64,000 bases of DNA from Novosphingobium capsulatum NBRC 12533 (GCF_001598375.1 NZ_BCYV01000007.1:1-64000), one strand, 5' to 3'; positions 53,781 to 62,812 are shown, counted from the first letter of the stretch. Numbers and translations are program-made. Notes: generated from the sequence alone by a model not told the origin.

Positions 53781-55193
53781 ATGAACGATTTGGCACCAAG
53801 CGCGGTCAACATGCGCCTGATCGGCGCCATCGTGGCGGTGGCCACGATCGGCGGCTTCATGTTCGGCTATGATTCCGGGGTGATCAACGGCACGCAAAAG
53901 GGCCTGGAGGCTGCGTTCGAACTGGGCAAGGTGGGCATCGGTGTCAATGTCGGCGCCATTCTCGTCGGCTCTTCGATCGGCGCATTCGGGGCCGGGCGCC
54001 TGGCCGACCAGATCGGCCGGCGCGGGGTGATGAAGCTGGCGGCGGTGCTGTTTCTGGCCAGCGCGATCCTCGCTGGCGCTGCCGGCTCTTCGCTCATCTT
54101 CATCGTCGCACGGGTGATCGGCGGGCTGGGCGTGGGCGCGGCCAGCGTGATTTCGCCAGTCTATATTTCAGAAGTGGTGCCGGCCAACGTGCGCGGGCGC
54201 CTGTCGAGCGTGCAGCAGGTGATGATCATCACCGGGCTGACCGGCGCCTTTATCGTCAACTATATCCTGGCGCATGTTGCGGGAGAATCCACGGCGATCC
54301 TGTGGGCCGGGCAGCCGGCGTGGCGCTGGATGTTCTGGCTGCAGGCGCTGCCGGCGGCGATCTATTTCCTCGCGCTCATGGGCATTCCGGAAAGCCCGCG
54401 CTATCTCGTGGCCAAGGGCGATGACGCTGGCGCGCATGCCGTGCTCGCCCGCCTGCTCGGTGCCGCCAGTGCCACCCGCACCGTTGCCGAAATCCGCCAG
54501 AGCCTGGCAGCAGACCATCACCGTCCCAAGCTTTCCGACCTGATCGACCGCGCCACCGGGCGCATCCGTCCGATCGTGTGGACGGGGATCGGCCTCGCCG
54601 TGTTCCAGCAACTGGTCGGCATCAACGTGGTGTTCTATTATGGCGCCACGCTGTGGCAGGCCGTGGGCTTTTCCGAAAGCTATGCGCTGCAAACCAATAT
54701 CATTTCGGGCGTTGTGTCGATTGCCGGGTGCCTCGCCACGCTGCTGCTGGTCGATCGCATCGGGCGCAAGCCGCTGCTGCTCACCGGCTCGGCCGGCATG
54801 GCGGTGACGCTAGGGATCGTTGCCTGGGCGTTTTCGACGGCGGTGCATGGCGCCGGTGGCGCGGTGTCACTGCCGGGCAACCATGGCGTGATCGCGCTGC
54901 TGGCCGCCAATGCCTATGTCGTGTTCTTCAACATGAGCTGGGGACCGATCATGTGGGTCATGCTGGGTGAAATGTTCCCCAACCAGATCCGTGGTTCGGG
55001 CCTGGCGGTTTCGGGCTTTGCCCAATGGATCGCCAACGCCGCCATTTCCGTCAGCTTCCCGGCGCTGGTCGTGTCGCCGGGCCTGGCGGTCACCTATTCG
55101 TTTTATGCGGCGGCGGCGGCCGTGTCGTTCTTCTTCGTGCGCGCCATGGTCAACGAAACCAAGGGCGTGACGCTCGAACAGATGCAGGGCTGA
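53781..55193 (+). CDS. sugar/H+ symporter (MFS sugar porter family)
   Basis: This protein has 470 residues from the ATG at 53781, behind GAGAGGA; an upstream ATG at 53766 is possible. Sugar-porter signatures are clear: GGFMFGYDSGVINGT in helix 1, GRLADQIGRRGVMK between helices 2 and 3, PVYISEVVPANVRGRLSS, the PESPRYL motif (GIPESPRYLVAKG), and QQLVGINVVFYYG in helix 7. It follows xylC in the same operon and probably imports D-xylose or a related pentose released by the locus enzymes. Confidence 0.85.
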   Translation: MNDLAPSAVNMRLIGAIVAVATIGGFMFGYDSGVINGTQKGLEAAFELGKVGIGVNVGAILVGSSIGAFGAGRLADQIGRRGVMKLAAVLFLASAILAGAAGSSLIFIVARVIGGLGVGAASVISPVYISEVVPANVRGRLSSVQQVMIITGLTGAFIVNYILAHVAGESTAILWAGQPAWRWMFWLQALPAAIYFLALMGIPESPRYLVAKGDDAGAHAVLARLLGAASATRTVAEIRQSLAADHHRPKLSDLIDRATGRIRPIVWTGIGLAVFQQLVGINVVFYYGATLWQAVGFSESYALQTNIISGVVSIAGCLATLLLVDRIGRKPLLLTGSAGMAVTLGIVAWAFSTAVHGAGGAVSLPGNHGVIALLAANAYVVFFNMSWGPIMWVMLGEMFPNQIRGSGLAVSGFAQWIANAAISVSFPALVVSPGLAVTYSFYAAAAAVSFFFVRAMVNETKGVTLEQMQG

Positions 55194-55203
55194 TTGCCGC
55201 GCG

Positions 55204-55237
55204 CCGGGCCTGTTTCCGCCATGTGGAGCAGGCCCGG
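55204..55237. terminator. hairpin between convergent symporter and GH5 genes
   Basis: A 9-bp perfect inverted repeat (CCGGGCCTG / CAGGCCCGG) with a 16-nt loop fills the short gap between the two stop codons. No T-run is present on either side. Confidence 0.45.
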
Positions 55238-56281
55238 TCAGCGCTTGGGGCTGGTTTCCTGCAGACCGATCGCGCCGCGCAGGCCGGGAATCCATTGCCC
55301 CTTGTGCGCATCGAAGAACGGAAACGTGTTGATATAGGCCCAGACGCAGATCGGCACGCCCAGCGGGCGGAACGTTTTGAAAACGCTGCGGTAATAGGCG
55401 ATGCGCTGGTCGGTGGGGATGGATTCGAACGCGCCGGTTTCCCCCATCAGCGGGATCTTGCCGGTGCGCGCGACATAGGCCTTGATCCGCTGCACATCCA
55501 CCGGCAGCCGGGCAAGATCGGCCGGCGTGCCATACGTCCGGCCCAGCGGCGGGGAGGGCGCTACCCAGGTGGCGCCCTGGTGGGTGAACGCAAAGGGCTC
55601 GTAATAGTGGAACGTGGGCCAGACCTGCGGATCATCGGGCAGGTTCAGCGTGGCGAGCGAGGTGATATTGCTCCATTTCTCGCCGCCGATGATCACCGGG
55701 CGATTGGGATTGTGGCGGCGAATAGCCGCCAGCGCCGGCGCAAACGTGGTGACAAGATTGGCATTGTCGAGCGCGTCCTTGGGTTCGTTCTCGATCTCGA
55801 ACCACAGCGTCTGGCGCGGGCGGTTGGCATAGTGATCGGCGATCTGCTGCCAGACGGCAGTAAACCACGGTTGGGCGCCCACCGGATCGGTGTTGATCGC
55901 CTCGAAATTGTGGCTGTTGAGAATGACTTTGAGCCCTGCGTGCAGGGCGCCATCCACCACCTGGTCCACCCGGGCGAACCACGCCGGATCAATCGTATAG
56001 GGCGGCGTTGCCAGGCTGTGGCTCGACCAGTTGACCGGCAGGCGCACCGTATCAAAGCCCGCTGCCTTGATCCGCGCGAAATCGGCCGCGCCGAGGCGAT
56101 TGTGCTGGATTTCCCCGCCATGGGCCATGTCCAGGTGGTTGCCCAGGTTGATGCAGGTGGCCATCGGCAGGCTGGCCGGCTTGCGGGCCATGGCTGTGTG
56201 CGGCGCAAGCGCGGCACCGGCGAGCAGCAGCGTGGCGAGAGCCTGGCGCATCGGCGCAGGAAAGCGAGGCATTGCAGGCAT
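55238..56281 (-). CDS. GH5 endoglucanase/xyloglucanase
   Basis: This is 347 residues from the second ATG (56281), eight bases after GGAGG; the first ATG (56287) is too close to that site. A signal peptide ends near TAMA. GH5 features are CINLGNHLDMAHGG, FDTVRLPVNWSSHS, acid/base Glu in WFEIENEPKD (about residue 163) and nucleophile Glu in MGETGAFESI (about 280). It would cut the beta-1,4-glucan backbone, complementing the GH74 domain. No xyl-box-like site was found upstream. Confidence 0.82.
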   Translation of the reverse strand: MPAMPRFPAPMRQALATLLLAGAALAPHTAMARKPASLPMATCINLGNHLDMAHGGEIQHNRLGAADFARIKAAGFDTVRLPVNWSSHSLATPPYTIDPAWFARVDQVVDGALHAGLKVILNSHNFEAINTDPVGAQPWFTAVWQQIADHYANRPRQTLWFEIENEPKDALDNANLVTTFAPALAAIRRHNPNRPVIIGGEKWSNITSLATLNLPDDPQVWPTFHYYEPFAFTHQGATWVAPSPPLGRTYGTPADLARLPVDVQRIKAYVARTGKIPLMGETGAFESIPTDQRIAYYRSVFKTFRPLGVPICVWAYINTFPFFDAHKGQWIPGLRGAIGLQETSPKR

Positions 56282-56380
56282 CGTCATTCGCCTCCATCAT
56301 CGCCGGACAGCGGCCACGTGGCCGGTCGGCGAGTGTGCAGTGCCAGCTATGGCGTGCCAAGCCTGTGACGGCAAAGGATT

Positions 56381-56408
56381 ATGTGGCAAAGTCAGGCCAG
56401 TGCCACAT
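56381..56408. promoter_or_regulatory. inverted repeat upstream of the GH5 gene
   Basis: ATGTGGCA and TGCCACAT are perfect 8-bp half-sites separated by 12 nt, about 100 nt before the GH5 start. The spacing fits two turns of DNA and thus a dimeric regulator. It is unlike the TAGCGCTA motif, so GH5 may be under different control. Confidence 0.45.
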
Positions 56409-56524
56409 GACATAGCCTGCGCCGCTAGTTCCATAATAAAGGTTATGTTAAATGACGTTTTCGGTCAGTTGCATACCTTGCAACCGTACTGGCCTGTTTC
56501 GCACTTGCGGAATATGCTGAAATC

Positions 56525-56599
56525 ACCCATTTGGAACGGGCCTTTCAGGCATCCTCTCCCAAACTTTCAAGGGCCAGCCTTCGGGCTGGCCATTTTTTT
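56525..56599 (+). ncRNA. candidate small RNA ending in an intrinsic terminator
   Basis: No gene precedes the strong plus-strand terminator at 56572-56599. The ~50 nt before it contain a small hairpin (GCCT-TTC-AGGC, 56540-56550) and an unpaired C-rich linker (ATCCTCTCCCAAACTTTC). The order of short hairpin, CCTC-CCAAACTT-type linker and terminator hairpin recalls the alphaproteobacterial suhB/MmgR small RNA family. A -10-like TATGCT lies at 56512-56517. The 5' end is estimated. Confidence 0.45.
56572..56599 (+). terminator. strong Rho-independent terminator
   Basis: GGCCAGCC, the tetraloop TTCG and GGCTGGCC are followed by ATTTTTTT. The T-run is on the plus strand only, so it does not serve the minus-strand genes on either side. 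Confidence 0.85.
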
Positions 56600-56632
56600 G
56601 TCTGCAGCACGCATCAACCAGGTGTTGGTGGT

Positions 56633-57274
56633 TCAGGCCGCGTGGCCAAGCGCGCGTTTGACCGCTGGTATAATAGTATAAACCGCTTCACGCTGCGCGC
56701 CGCGGTTTTCATGGTCGACGCAATAGCCCTGGTAATGCCGCCGGATCAGCCCGGCGCGCACCAGATCGGACACTGCGCGGCTGACATTGGTGCGCCCGGA
56801 ATGGCGCAGCCGATCCCGCAATTCGGTGGCGATGGCCTGTTCGGCTTGCGCCGGATCAGCCGGCAATGTCCCTTTCCGCGCCAGTTGTGCGCGCACCTCT
56901 TCCACCACGGCGCGCCGCCGGGCGTCACGCTGTGCCATCGGGATCAGGGCATCGCTCAACCAGTCGCGCACGGGAATGGCCTGGCCACCTTCGCGCACAT
57001 AGGGGCCAGCGCTGTCCGACGTGCCGGCGGCTCGGGCAATCAGATTCAGTACCATGAAGGTATAGCGCGGCCGGGTGGATACTTCGGCCAGCTTTTCCAG
57101 TACGGCCGGCAGATCGATGTCATGCGGCGGCTGGACCCGCGCCGCATCGGCGCCGCCATCCGGCCCAGCCACGGGCGCGCCCTTCCCCGCCAGCGCACGC
57201 CTTGGCCGCCGTCCGGCCCGTGAGGGCGGCAGCGACGTGGCAGGCTCCGAGGCAAAGAGATCGGGCTGAAACAT
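56633..57274 (-). CDS. hypothetical protein with winged-helix-like C-terminus
   Basis: This 213-residue protein matches no family I can name. A basic, proline-rich N-terminus (SRAGRRPRRALAGKG) precedes helices (DIDLPAVLEKLAEVSTRPRY). The C-terminal part HSGRTNVSRAVSDLVRAGLI followed by RRHYQGYCVDHENRGAQREA looks like a recognition helix and wing of a winged-helix fold. It has no signal peptide. The ribosome site is weak. An 83-nt gap upstream leads to a perfect 13-bp inverted repeat (57357-57390) that may be its own binding site. A DNA-binding role is an inference. Confidence 0.6.
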   Translation of the reverse strand: MFQPDLFASEPATSLPPSRAGRRPRRALAGKGAPVAGPDGGADAARVQPPHDIDLPAVLEKLAEVSTRPRYTFMVLNLIARAAGTSDSAGPYVREGGQAIPVRDWLSDALIPMAQRDARRRAVVEEVRAQLARKGTLPADPAQAEQAIATELRDRLRHSGRTNVSRAVSDLVRAGLIRRHYQGYCVDHENRGAQREAVYTIIPAVKRALGHAA

Positions 57275-57356
57275 GCGAACATTTCAAGCACAAACCGCCG
57301 CCCTTGTGAATCCCCTGGATGCACGCGCGGCCAGGCCCGTGTCGATTAGCCAGTGG

Positions 57357-57390
57357 TGACACTTTACCCCAGCGCCTGGGTAAAGTGTCA
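57357..57390. promoter_or_regulatory. 34-bp dyad with perfect 13-bp arms
   Basis: TGACACTTTACCC and GGGTAAAGTGTCA are separated by 8 nt. There is no T-run, so it is more likely an operator than a terminator. It lies between the divergent gene starts at 57274 (minus) and 57572 (plus) and could regulate either or both. Confidence 0.6.
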
Positions 57391-57571
57391 GTCGTGGCGC
57401 TTCGCGAGGTGCGCTGCGGCCGACCGTGCGCTCTAATGCTGCCAAACATGGTGGCCCCAACCAGTTGATGGATGCGGCCAAACTGGCCGCCTGACCTGCT
57501 GCGCCCTTGACGGCAGCCGGCGTAGCGGCCAGTCCGCGATCGGTTTGGTTTCAATAGAGGGCAGCGCGGAT

Positions 57572-58738
57572 ATGGGTTTCAAGGTCTTGGCGCAAAGCCT
57601 GGCGACCGCGATGGTTGCAGCGCTGCTCGTTCCCGGTGCGGCCGGTGCCGAACCACTGCTGGTCGGTGGCTATACCGGCGGGGGCGGCCAAGGCATTGCC
57701 GTCTATGATTTCGATGCCCGCACCGGCCATATCGCCGCGCGGCCGCAGCAGGTCATGCCGGCGAGCAATCCGTCGTGGCTGACGCTTTCGGCAGACAAGC
57801 ACCACCTCTATGCGGTGAACGAAAACAGCGACGGCCAGCCCGATCCGGTGGGCCGGGCATCGGCCTATCGCGTCGATCCGCGCAGCGGGCGCCTCGCGTT
57901 CCTCAACCGCATCGGGTCATTGGGCGCAGAACCCACCCACGCCAGCCTCAGCCGCGATGGCCGTTTCCTGTTCATTGCCAACTATTCGGTTTCGGCCGAT
58001 CCGGGCGGCACGCTGGCCGTGGCCCCGGTTCTGGCCGATGGCCGCCTGGCGCCAGTGGCGCAGATCAAGACCCACCGCGCCAGCATGGTCGACGCCGATC
58101 GCCAGGCTTCGCCTCATGTTCACTCGGTGGTCTCGTCGCCCGATGGCCGGTTTGTGTTTGCCCAGGATCTGGGTGCCGATCGCATTCAGATCTACCGCTA
58201 TGACGCAGCACATCCCGAGCATCCGCTCAGCGCGCTGCCGGGGCAGCCGTTCCTGGCCCTGCCGCCGGGTTCGGGCCCGCGTCACATGGTCTTTGCCCCC
58301 GGTGGGCGGCAGGCCTATGTCACGCTGGAGATGGCCGGCGCGGTGGCCGTGCTCGATCATGCCGATGGGCATCTTACCCTGCGCAAGGTGATCCCGCTCA
58401 CCCCGCCCGGCTTTGCCGGCAAAGTGGGCGCAGCGGCGCTGCATCTCTCGCCAGATGGCCGCTTTCTGGCCGTGACCGATCGCGGCACCGACAATGTACT
58501 GGTCAGCTTTGCGATCGATCCTGCCGATGGCAGCCTGCGCCAGGTGGATCGCCACGCGGTCGATGGCGTGCAGCCGCGCGAATTCACCTTTTCGCCCGAC
58601 GGGCGCTTCGTGCTGGTGGGCAACCAGGGCAGCAATGCCATCGTCGTGTTCCGCCGCGATCCGCAGACCGGGGTGGTGGGCGAAAGGGTTCAGACGGTGC
58701 CGTTCAGTCAGCCATCGGCGCTGTTGTTCCTGCGCTGA
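57572..58738 (+). CDS. exported lactonase, YbhE/6-phosphogluconolactonase beta-propeller family
   Basis: This is 388 residues from the ATG at 57572, with a signal peptide ending near AAGA-EP. Repeated propeller blades are visible: NPSWLTLSADKHHLYAVNEN, EPTHASLSRDGRFLFIANYS, GPRHMVFAPGGRQAYVTLEM and PREFTFSPDGRFVLVGNQGS. The family includes cytoplasmic 6-phosphogluconolactonase and many exported homologues of unknown lactone substrate. Export argues against a phosphorylated substrate here. Its 3' end overlaps the RND gene on the other strand by 35 nt. Confidence 0.78.
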   Translation: MGFKVLAQSLATAMVAALLVPGAAGAEPLLVGGYTGGGGQGIAVYDFDARTGHIAARPQQVMPASNPSWLTLSADKHHLYAVNENSDGQPDPVGRASAYRVDPRSGRLAFLNRIGSLGAEPTHASLSRDGRFLFIANYSVSADPGGTLAVAPVLADGRLAPVAQIKTHRASMVDADRQASPHVHSVVSSPDGRFVFAQDLGADRIQIYRYDAAHPEHPLSALPGQPFLALPPGSGPRHMVFAPGGRQAYVTLEMAGAVAVLDHADGHLTLRKVIPLTPPGFAGKVGAAALHLSPDGRFLAVTDRGTDNVLVSFAIDPADGSLRQVDRHAVDGVQPREFTFSPDGRFVLVGNQGSNAIVVFRRDPQTGVVGERVQTVPFSQPSALLFLR

Positions 58739-61700
58739 ACCGCCAGCGCCACACCAGCGCGGGCAAAAGCAGCAGGGTCAGCAGCAGCGAGGTGGCCAGC
58801 CCGCCCAGGATCACCACGGCCATCGGCCCCTGGATCTCGCGGCCGGATTGGCCGGTCTCGATCGCCACGGGCAGCAGGGCAAAGGCGGTGACCAGCGCCG
58901 TGAGCAGGATCGGCGTCACGCGCTCGCGCGTCGCTTCCAGCAGAGTGTCGAGCGTCCACGGCCGCCCTTCGCCCAGGACGAGCTGATCGACATGGGCGAC
59001 CAGCAGGATGGCATTGCGCGCGGAAATGCCGAACAGCGCGATGAAACCGACCAGCGCGCCCAGCGAGACCACGCCGCCAGTCAGCGCCACGGCCAATACC
59101 CCGCCCGCCATCGCTGGTGGCATGCCCGCCAGGATCAGCAAGGCCGGGCGCACCCCGCCAAAGGCCAGGATCAACAGCGCGACCATCGCCACGCCGGCCA
59201 GCGCGACATGGGCGAGCAACTGGCGCTGCGCCGCTGCCGCGCCTTCGGCCGTGCCCGCCCATGACAGGAACACGCCGGGCGGCAAGGCCACATCGCGGGC
59301 GATGCGCGCTTGTGCGGCCTTGACCACATCGGCCACGGCGTGGCCGGGCACGACATTGGCCGTGACAATCTGCCGACGCAGCCCGCCCTCATGGGCGATC
59401 AGCGCACGCGCCTCCCCCGGGGAGATCGTGGCGATATCCGCCAGGCGCACCGCGCCGCCGCTGGCCCCGCCGGCCGAGGCGCGCACCAGCGTATCGCCCA
59501 AAGCCTCGGGATCGCGGCGCAGGTCTGGCGGCAGCGTGACGGCAACATCGATCGCGCGATCGGCCAGCACGACCTGGCCCACCGTCTGCCCGGCAAAGGT
59601 CGCGCGAATGGCGTCGCCCGCATCGGCGGCGGTCACGCCATGCAGCGCCATGCGTGCGGGATCGAGCGTAACCCCCAGCATCGGCGTGCCGGGTGCGGCC
59701 TTCATGGTCACGTCGGTGGCGCCGGGCACGCTGCGCAACGCCGCGGCGATCGTGGCGCCGGTGCGATCGAGTGTGTCGAGATCGGCCCCCTGCACGCTGA
59801 TCGCGATGGCGGCAGTTTCGCCCGACAGGCTTTCGCTGATGCGGTCGCCCAGGAATGTCGTCACTTCGCCCTGCAAGGCCGGGGTGGCGGCCAGCGCGGC
59901 GCGAATTTCGGCAAGGGCAGCGTCTTCGCCGCGCCCGCCCACCGATTTCAGGCGCAGGTGAAACTCGCCCTGGCTGGGCGGCCAGGTATCTTCGCCCGCT
60001 TCAGCGCGGCCGATCTGCTCTTCCACGCTCAAGACCTCGGGAATGGCGAGCAGCCGGCGCGACAGCTCTTCCCCGGTGCCGCGCATCCAGGCGAGCGAGG
60101 CGCCCGGCGGGCCGCTCACCTGTAGGACATAGTGCCGCTCGCGAAACGTGGGCAAAAGCTCGCTGCCGAACGACAGCGTTCCGACGAGTGCCAGCGCGCC
60201 CAGCGTCGCAATCGCCCCGGCGGCCACGCCGGGCCGCGCGCAAAGCCGGCGCATCAGCCCTTCATGCCAGTTCTTGAACCGTTCGAGCAGCGCCGGTTCG
60301 GCCACCGGGTTGCGCCCGCGCAACAGCATCAGCGCCAGCGCGGGCGTAACCGTCAGCGCGACCACCAGCGAGGCCATCGTGGCGAGCAGGAACGCCAGGC
60401 CCAGCGGCGCGAAGAACGCGCCCTGCAGGCCGGTCAACAGGATCACCGGCAGCATGGTCAGCGCCAGCACGAAGGTGGCATGCACCACCGGCGCGCGCAC
60501 CTCGATCGAGGCGGCGGCGATGATCGCGCGGCGGTCGGCCTCGTCCGTCACGCCGCGCAGCCGGCGCACGATATTCTCGATATCGACGATGGCGTCATCG
60601 ATCACCACGCCCAGCGCGACGGCCAGGCCACCCAGCGTCATCGTGTTGATCGTCTGCCCGGTGCGATCGAGCACGATCAGCGCGGCAAGCAGCGACAGCG
60701 GGATCGATACGAATGCGATCATCACCACGCGCACATCGCGCAGGAATACCAGCAGCACGACAAAGACCATCACCGCGCCGATCGCGAGATCGACGGTGAT
60801 GCCCGAAAGCGCCACTTCGACGAAGTTGGCCGGGCGGTGCAGCGCTGGGTAAAGCGTCACGCCCTGCGCGCGCAAGGCGGGGGCAAGGTCAGCGATCGCG
60901 CGTTCCAGGGCGCGCGTGGTGTCGAGCGTATTCGCGCCATATTGGCTCGACAGCGTCATCAGCACGCCGGGCTTGCCCATGATCAGCGCATCGCCCACCG
61001 GCGGCGCAGCGGCGTCCGCCACTTGCGCGACATCGCCGATGCGCACGGTTCCGCCCGGGCCAGTGGTCAACACGGCAGCGGCAATCTGCGCGCCGGTGGT
61101 GGCGCTGGGGCCGGGATCGACCAAGATGCGCTGGTTGGGGGTATCGGCAAAGCCGCCGCCGTTGACATTGACCGCCGCGCTCACTGCCTGGCCCAGATCG
61201 GCAAAGGTGATGCCGCGCGCGAGCAGGCGGGCGGGATCGGCGCGGACCTCGATGCGGCGCTGTTCCCCGCCAAACACGTTGGCCCGCGCCACGCCCGGCA
61301 CCGAAAGCAGGCGCGGCTTGATCGTCCATTCCGCCAGATCGCGCAGCTGCATCGGCGACCGGCGCTGGGACACCAAGCCGATCTTGAGCAGGTCCATCGT
61401 GGACGACACCAGCGGCGTCAGGCGCGGGGTATCGACGCCGGGCGGCAGGCGCGGAATCGCATCGGCCAGTGCTTCGGAAACCTGCTGGCGCGCGCGATAG
61501 GCGTCGTTGCCCTCGCGGAAGGTGATGTCGATTACCGACAGGCCCTGGATCGATTGCGAGCGCACCGTCTCCACGCCATTGGCGCCGTTGATCACCGCCT
61601 CGAGCGGGCGGGTGACCAGCATTTCCACCTGTTGCGGCGAAAGGCCCGGTGCCTCGGTCTGCACGCTGGCCTGGGGCGGCACGAATTCGGGAAACACGTC

Positions 61701-61811
61701 ATAGGCTGCGCTGCGCAGCGTGGTCACGCCCAGCGCCAGCAGCACCACCGCGCCCAGCAGCACGAGCCAGGGATGGCGCAGCGATTGCCTGACCAGCGCC
61801 GACAGCATCAA
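58704..61811 (-). CDS. RND efflux pump inner-membrane protein (CusA/CzcA-like)
   Basis: This 1035-residue protein has the RND duplicated layout: a first helix (LVRQSLRHPWLVLLGAVVLL), a large periplasmic loop, helices 2-6 near 335-480, a second loop and helices 8-12 at the C-terminus. The family motif in helix 4 reads ALGVVIDDAIVDIENIVRRL. The sequence belongs to the heavy-metal-efflux side of the family, but helix 4 lacks the exact CusA/CzcA pattern, so the substrate may not be a metal. It forms an operon with the adaptor and outer-membrane genes upstream (4- and 10-nt overlaps). Confidence 0.85.
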   Translation of the reverse strand: MMLSALVRQSLRHPWLVLLGAVVLLALGVTTLRSAAYDVFPEFVPPQASVQTEAPGLSPQQVEMLVTRPLEAVINGANGVETVRSQSIQGLSVIDITFREGNDAYRARQQVSEALADAIPRLPPGVDTPRLTPLVSSTMDLLKIGLVSQRRSPMQLRDLAEWTIKPRLLSVPGVARANVFGGEQRRIEVRADPARLLARGITFADLGQAVSAAVNVNGGGFADTPNQRILVDPGPSATTGAQIAAAVLTTGPGGTVRIGDVAQVADAAAPPVGDALIMGKPGVLMTLSSQYGANTLDTTRALERAIADLAPALRAQGVTLYPALHRPANFVEVALSGITVDLAIGAVMVFVVLLVFLRDVRVVMIAFVSIPLSLLAALIVLDRTGQTINTMTLGGLAVALGVVIDDAIVDIENIVRRLRGVTDEADRRAIIAAASIEVRAPVVHATFVLALTMLPVILLTGLQGAFFAPLGLAFLLATMASLVVALTVTPALALMLLRGRNPVAEPALLERFKNWHEGLMRRLCARPGVAAGAIATLGALALVGTLSFGSELLPTFRERHYVLQVSGPPGASLAWMRGTGEELSRRLLAIPEVLSVEEQIGRAEAGEDTWPPSQGEFHLRLKSVGGRGEDAALAEIRAALAATPALQGEVTTFLGDRISESLSGETAAIAISVQGADLDTLDRTGATIAAALRSVPGATDVTMKAAPGTPMLGVTLDPARMALHGVTAADAGDAIRATFAGQTVGQVVLADRAIDVAVTLPPDLRRDPEALGDTLVRASAGGASGGAVRLADIATISPGEARALIAHEGGLRRQIVTANVVPGHAVADVVKAAQARIARDVALPPGVFLSWAGTAEGAAAAQRQLLAHVALAGVAMVALLILAFGGVRPALLILAGMPPAMAGGVLAVALTGGVVSLGALVGFIALFGISARNAILLVAHVDQLVLGEGRPWTLDTLLEATRERVTPILLTALVTAFALLPVAIETGQSGREIQGPMAVVILGGLATSLLLTLLLLPALVWRWRFSAGTTAPMAD

Positions 61812-62812
61812 TCGTCCCCGCCGTCGGCCGAGGGCTGCGGCGCGGCGTGATCCAGGCCGAGCAGCGTGCCGGCGCCGGCGACGACCACCTGATCGCCGTC
61901 GTGCAGGCGCCCGATCGGCACGAACCAGCCGGGTGCCAGGGCGCGACCGTCTTCCAGCGGCACGCGTTCAAAGCGATCGGGGCTAGTGGCGCGCCACACG
62001 AACAGGCCGGCATCGGTGCGCACGATCGCGCTGCGCGGCACGATCACGCCCTGCCGCACCGGCCCGGTGGCCGAGGTGGTGGACGCCAGAATGCGGCCCA
62101 CGCCGATGCGCGGCGCTTGCGGGCCGGTCAGCAGCGCCAGCGCGCCGCCGCTTTGCAACTGGGTGTCCCCCGCTGCGGCCGGGCCAAGCACGCGCACCTG
62201 CGCGGCGCCTGGCGCCAGGTCGATCTGCACCATGGCCCCCGCAGGCGGCGCGCCAGCGGGGAAATCGAGGCGCAGGATCGCGACCTCGCCCCGGCTGGCC
62301 TGCCGCGCCAGTGCCTCGGCCGCGCCGCAGCCCAGGTGCGACAGGCCAGCCCCGAATTCAAAAGTCACGCGCTGGCACGCCAGGTTGAGGCGGGCGGCGT
62401 CGGCGCGGGCCTGGGCGCGCGCGCTTTCCACCTCGCGCTGCGCGGCGCCGGCATCGGCCCCCGCCAATGCGGCCAGACGCGCGGCCTCCCTGGCAGAGGC
62501 GGACGCGGCCGCCCGCGCGCTGTCGATTTCTGCCCCGATAGCGGCCAGCGGGCCCAGATCGAGCGCGCGGGCATAGCCGGTTTCGCCCTGGCTCTGCGTC
62601 GTGGTGGCAAGCGCTGCGGTCACGATCCCGGCGCGCCGGCGCGTGGCATCGTCCACCACGAGTGCGCCCGTCGTGTTGGCGGGTGCGGCCGGCGCCGCGT
62701 GGGGCGCATCACCGCCATCGGGCGCCGCGAAATGGGCATAGCCCCACCCGCCCAACGCGCCCAGGGCGATGCCCAGCAGCAGCGCGGAAAAGGCGCCGCG
62801 ACCTAGAGCCAT
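61808..62812 (-). CDS. RND periplasmic adaptor (membrane fusion protein)
   Basis: This 334-residue protein has an N-terminal anchor (FSALLLGIALGALGGWGY), an alanine-rich coiled-coil hairpin at about 95-150 (SAREAARLAALAGADAGAAQ) and beta-barrel/membrane-proximal domains (VIVPRSAIVRTDAGLFVWRA, GDQVVVAGAGTLLG). It links the RND pump to the outer-membrane channel. Its start overlaps the channel gene stop and its stop overlaps the pump start. Confidence 0.8.
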   Translation of the reverse strand: MALGRGAFSALLLGIALGALGGWGYAHFAAPDGGDAPHAAPAAPANTTGALVVDDATRRRAGIVTAALATTTQSQGETGYARALDLGPLAAIGAEIDSARAAASASAREAARLAALAGADAGAAQREVESARAQARADAARLNLACQRVTFEFGAGLSHLGCGAAEALARQASRGEVAILRLDFPAGAPPAGAMVQIDLAPGAAQVRVLGPAAAGDTQLQSGGALALLTGPQAPRIGVGRILASTTSATGPVRQGVIVPRSAIVRTDAGLFVWRATSPDRFERVPLEDGRALAPGWFVPIGRLHDGDQVVVAGAGTLLGLDHAAPQPSADGGDD

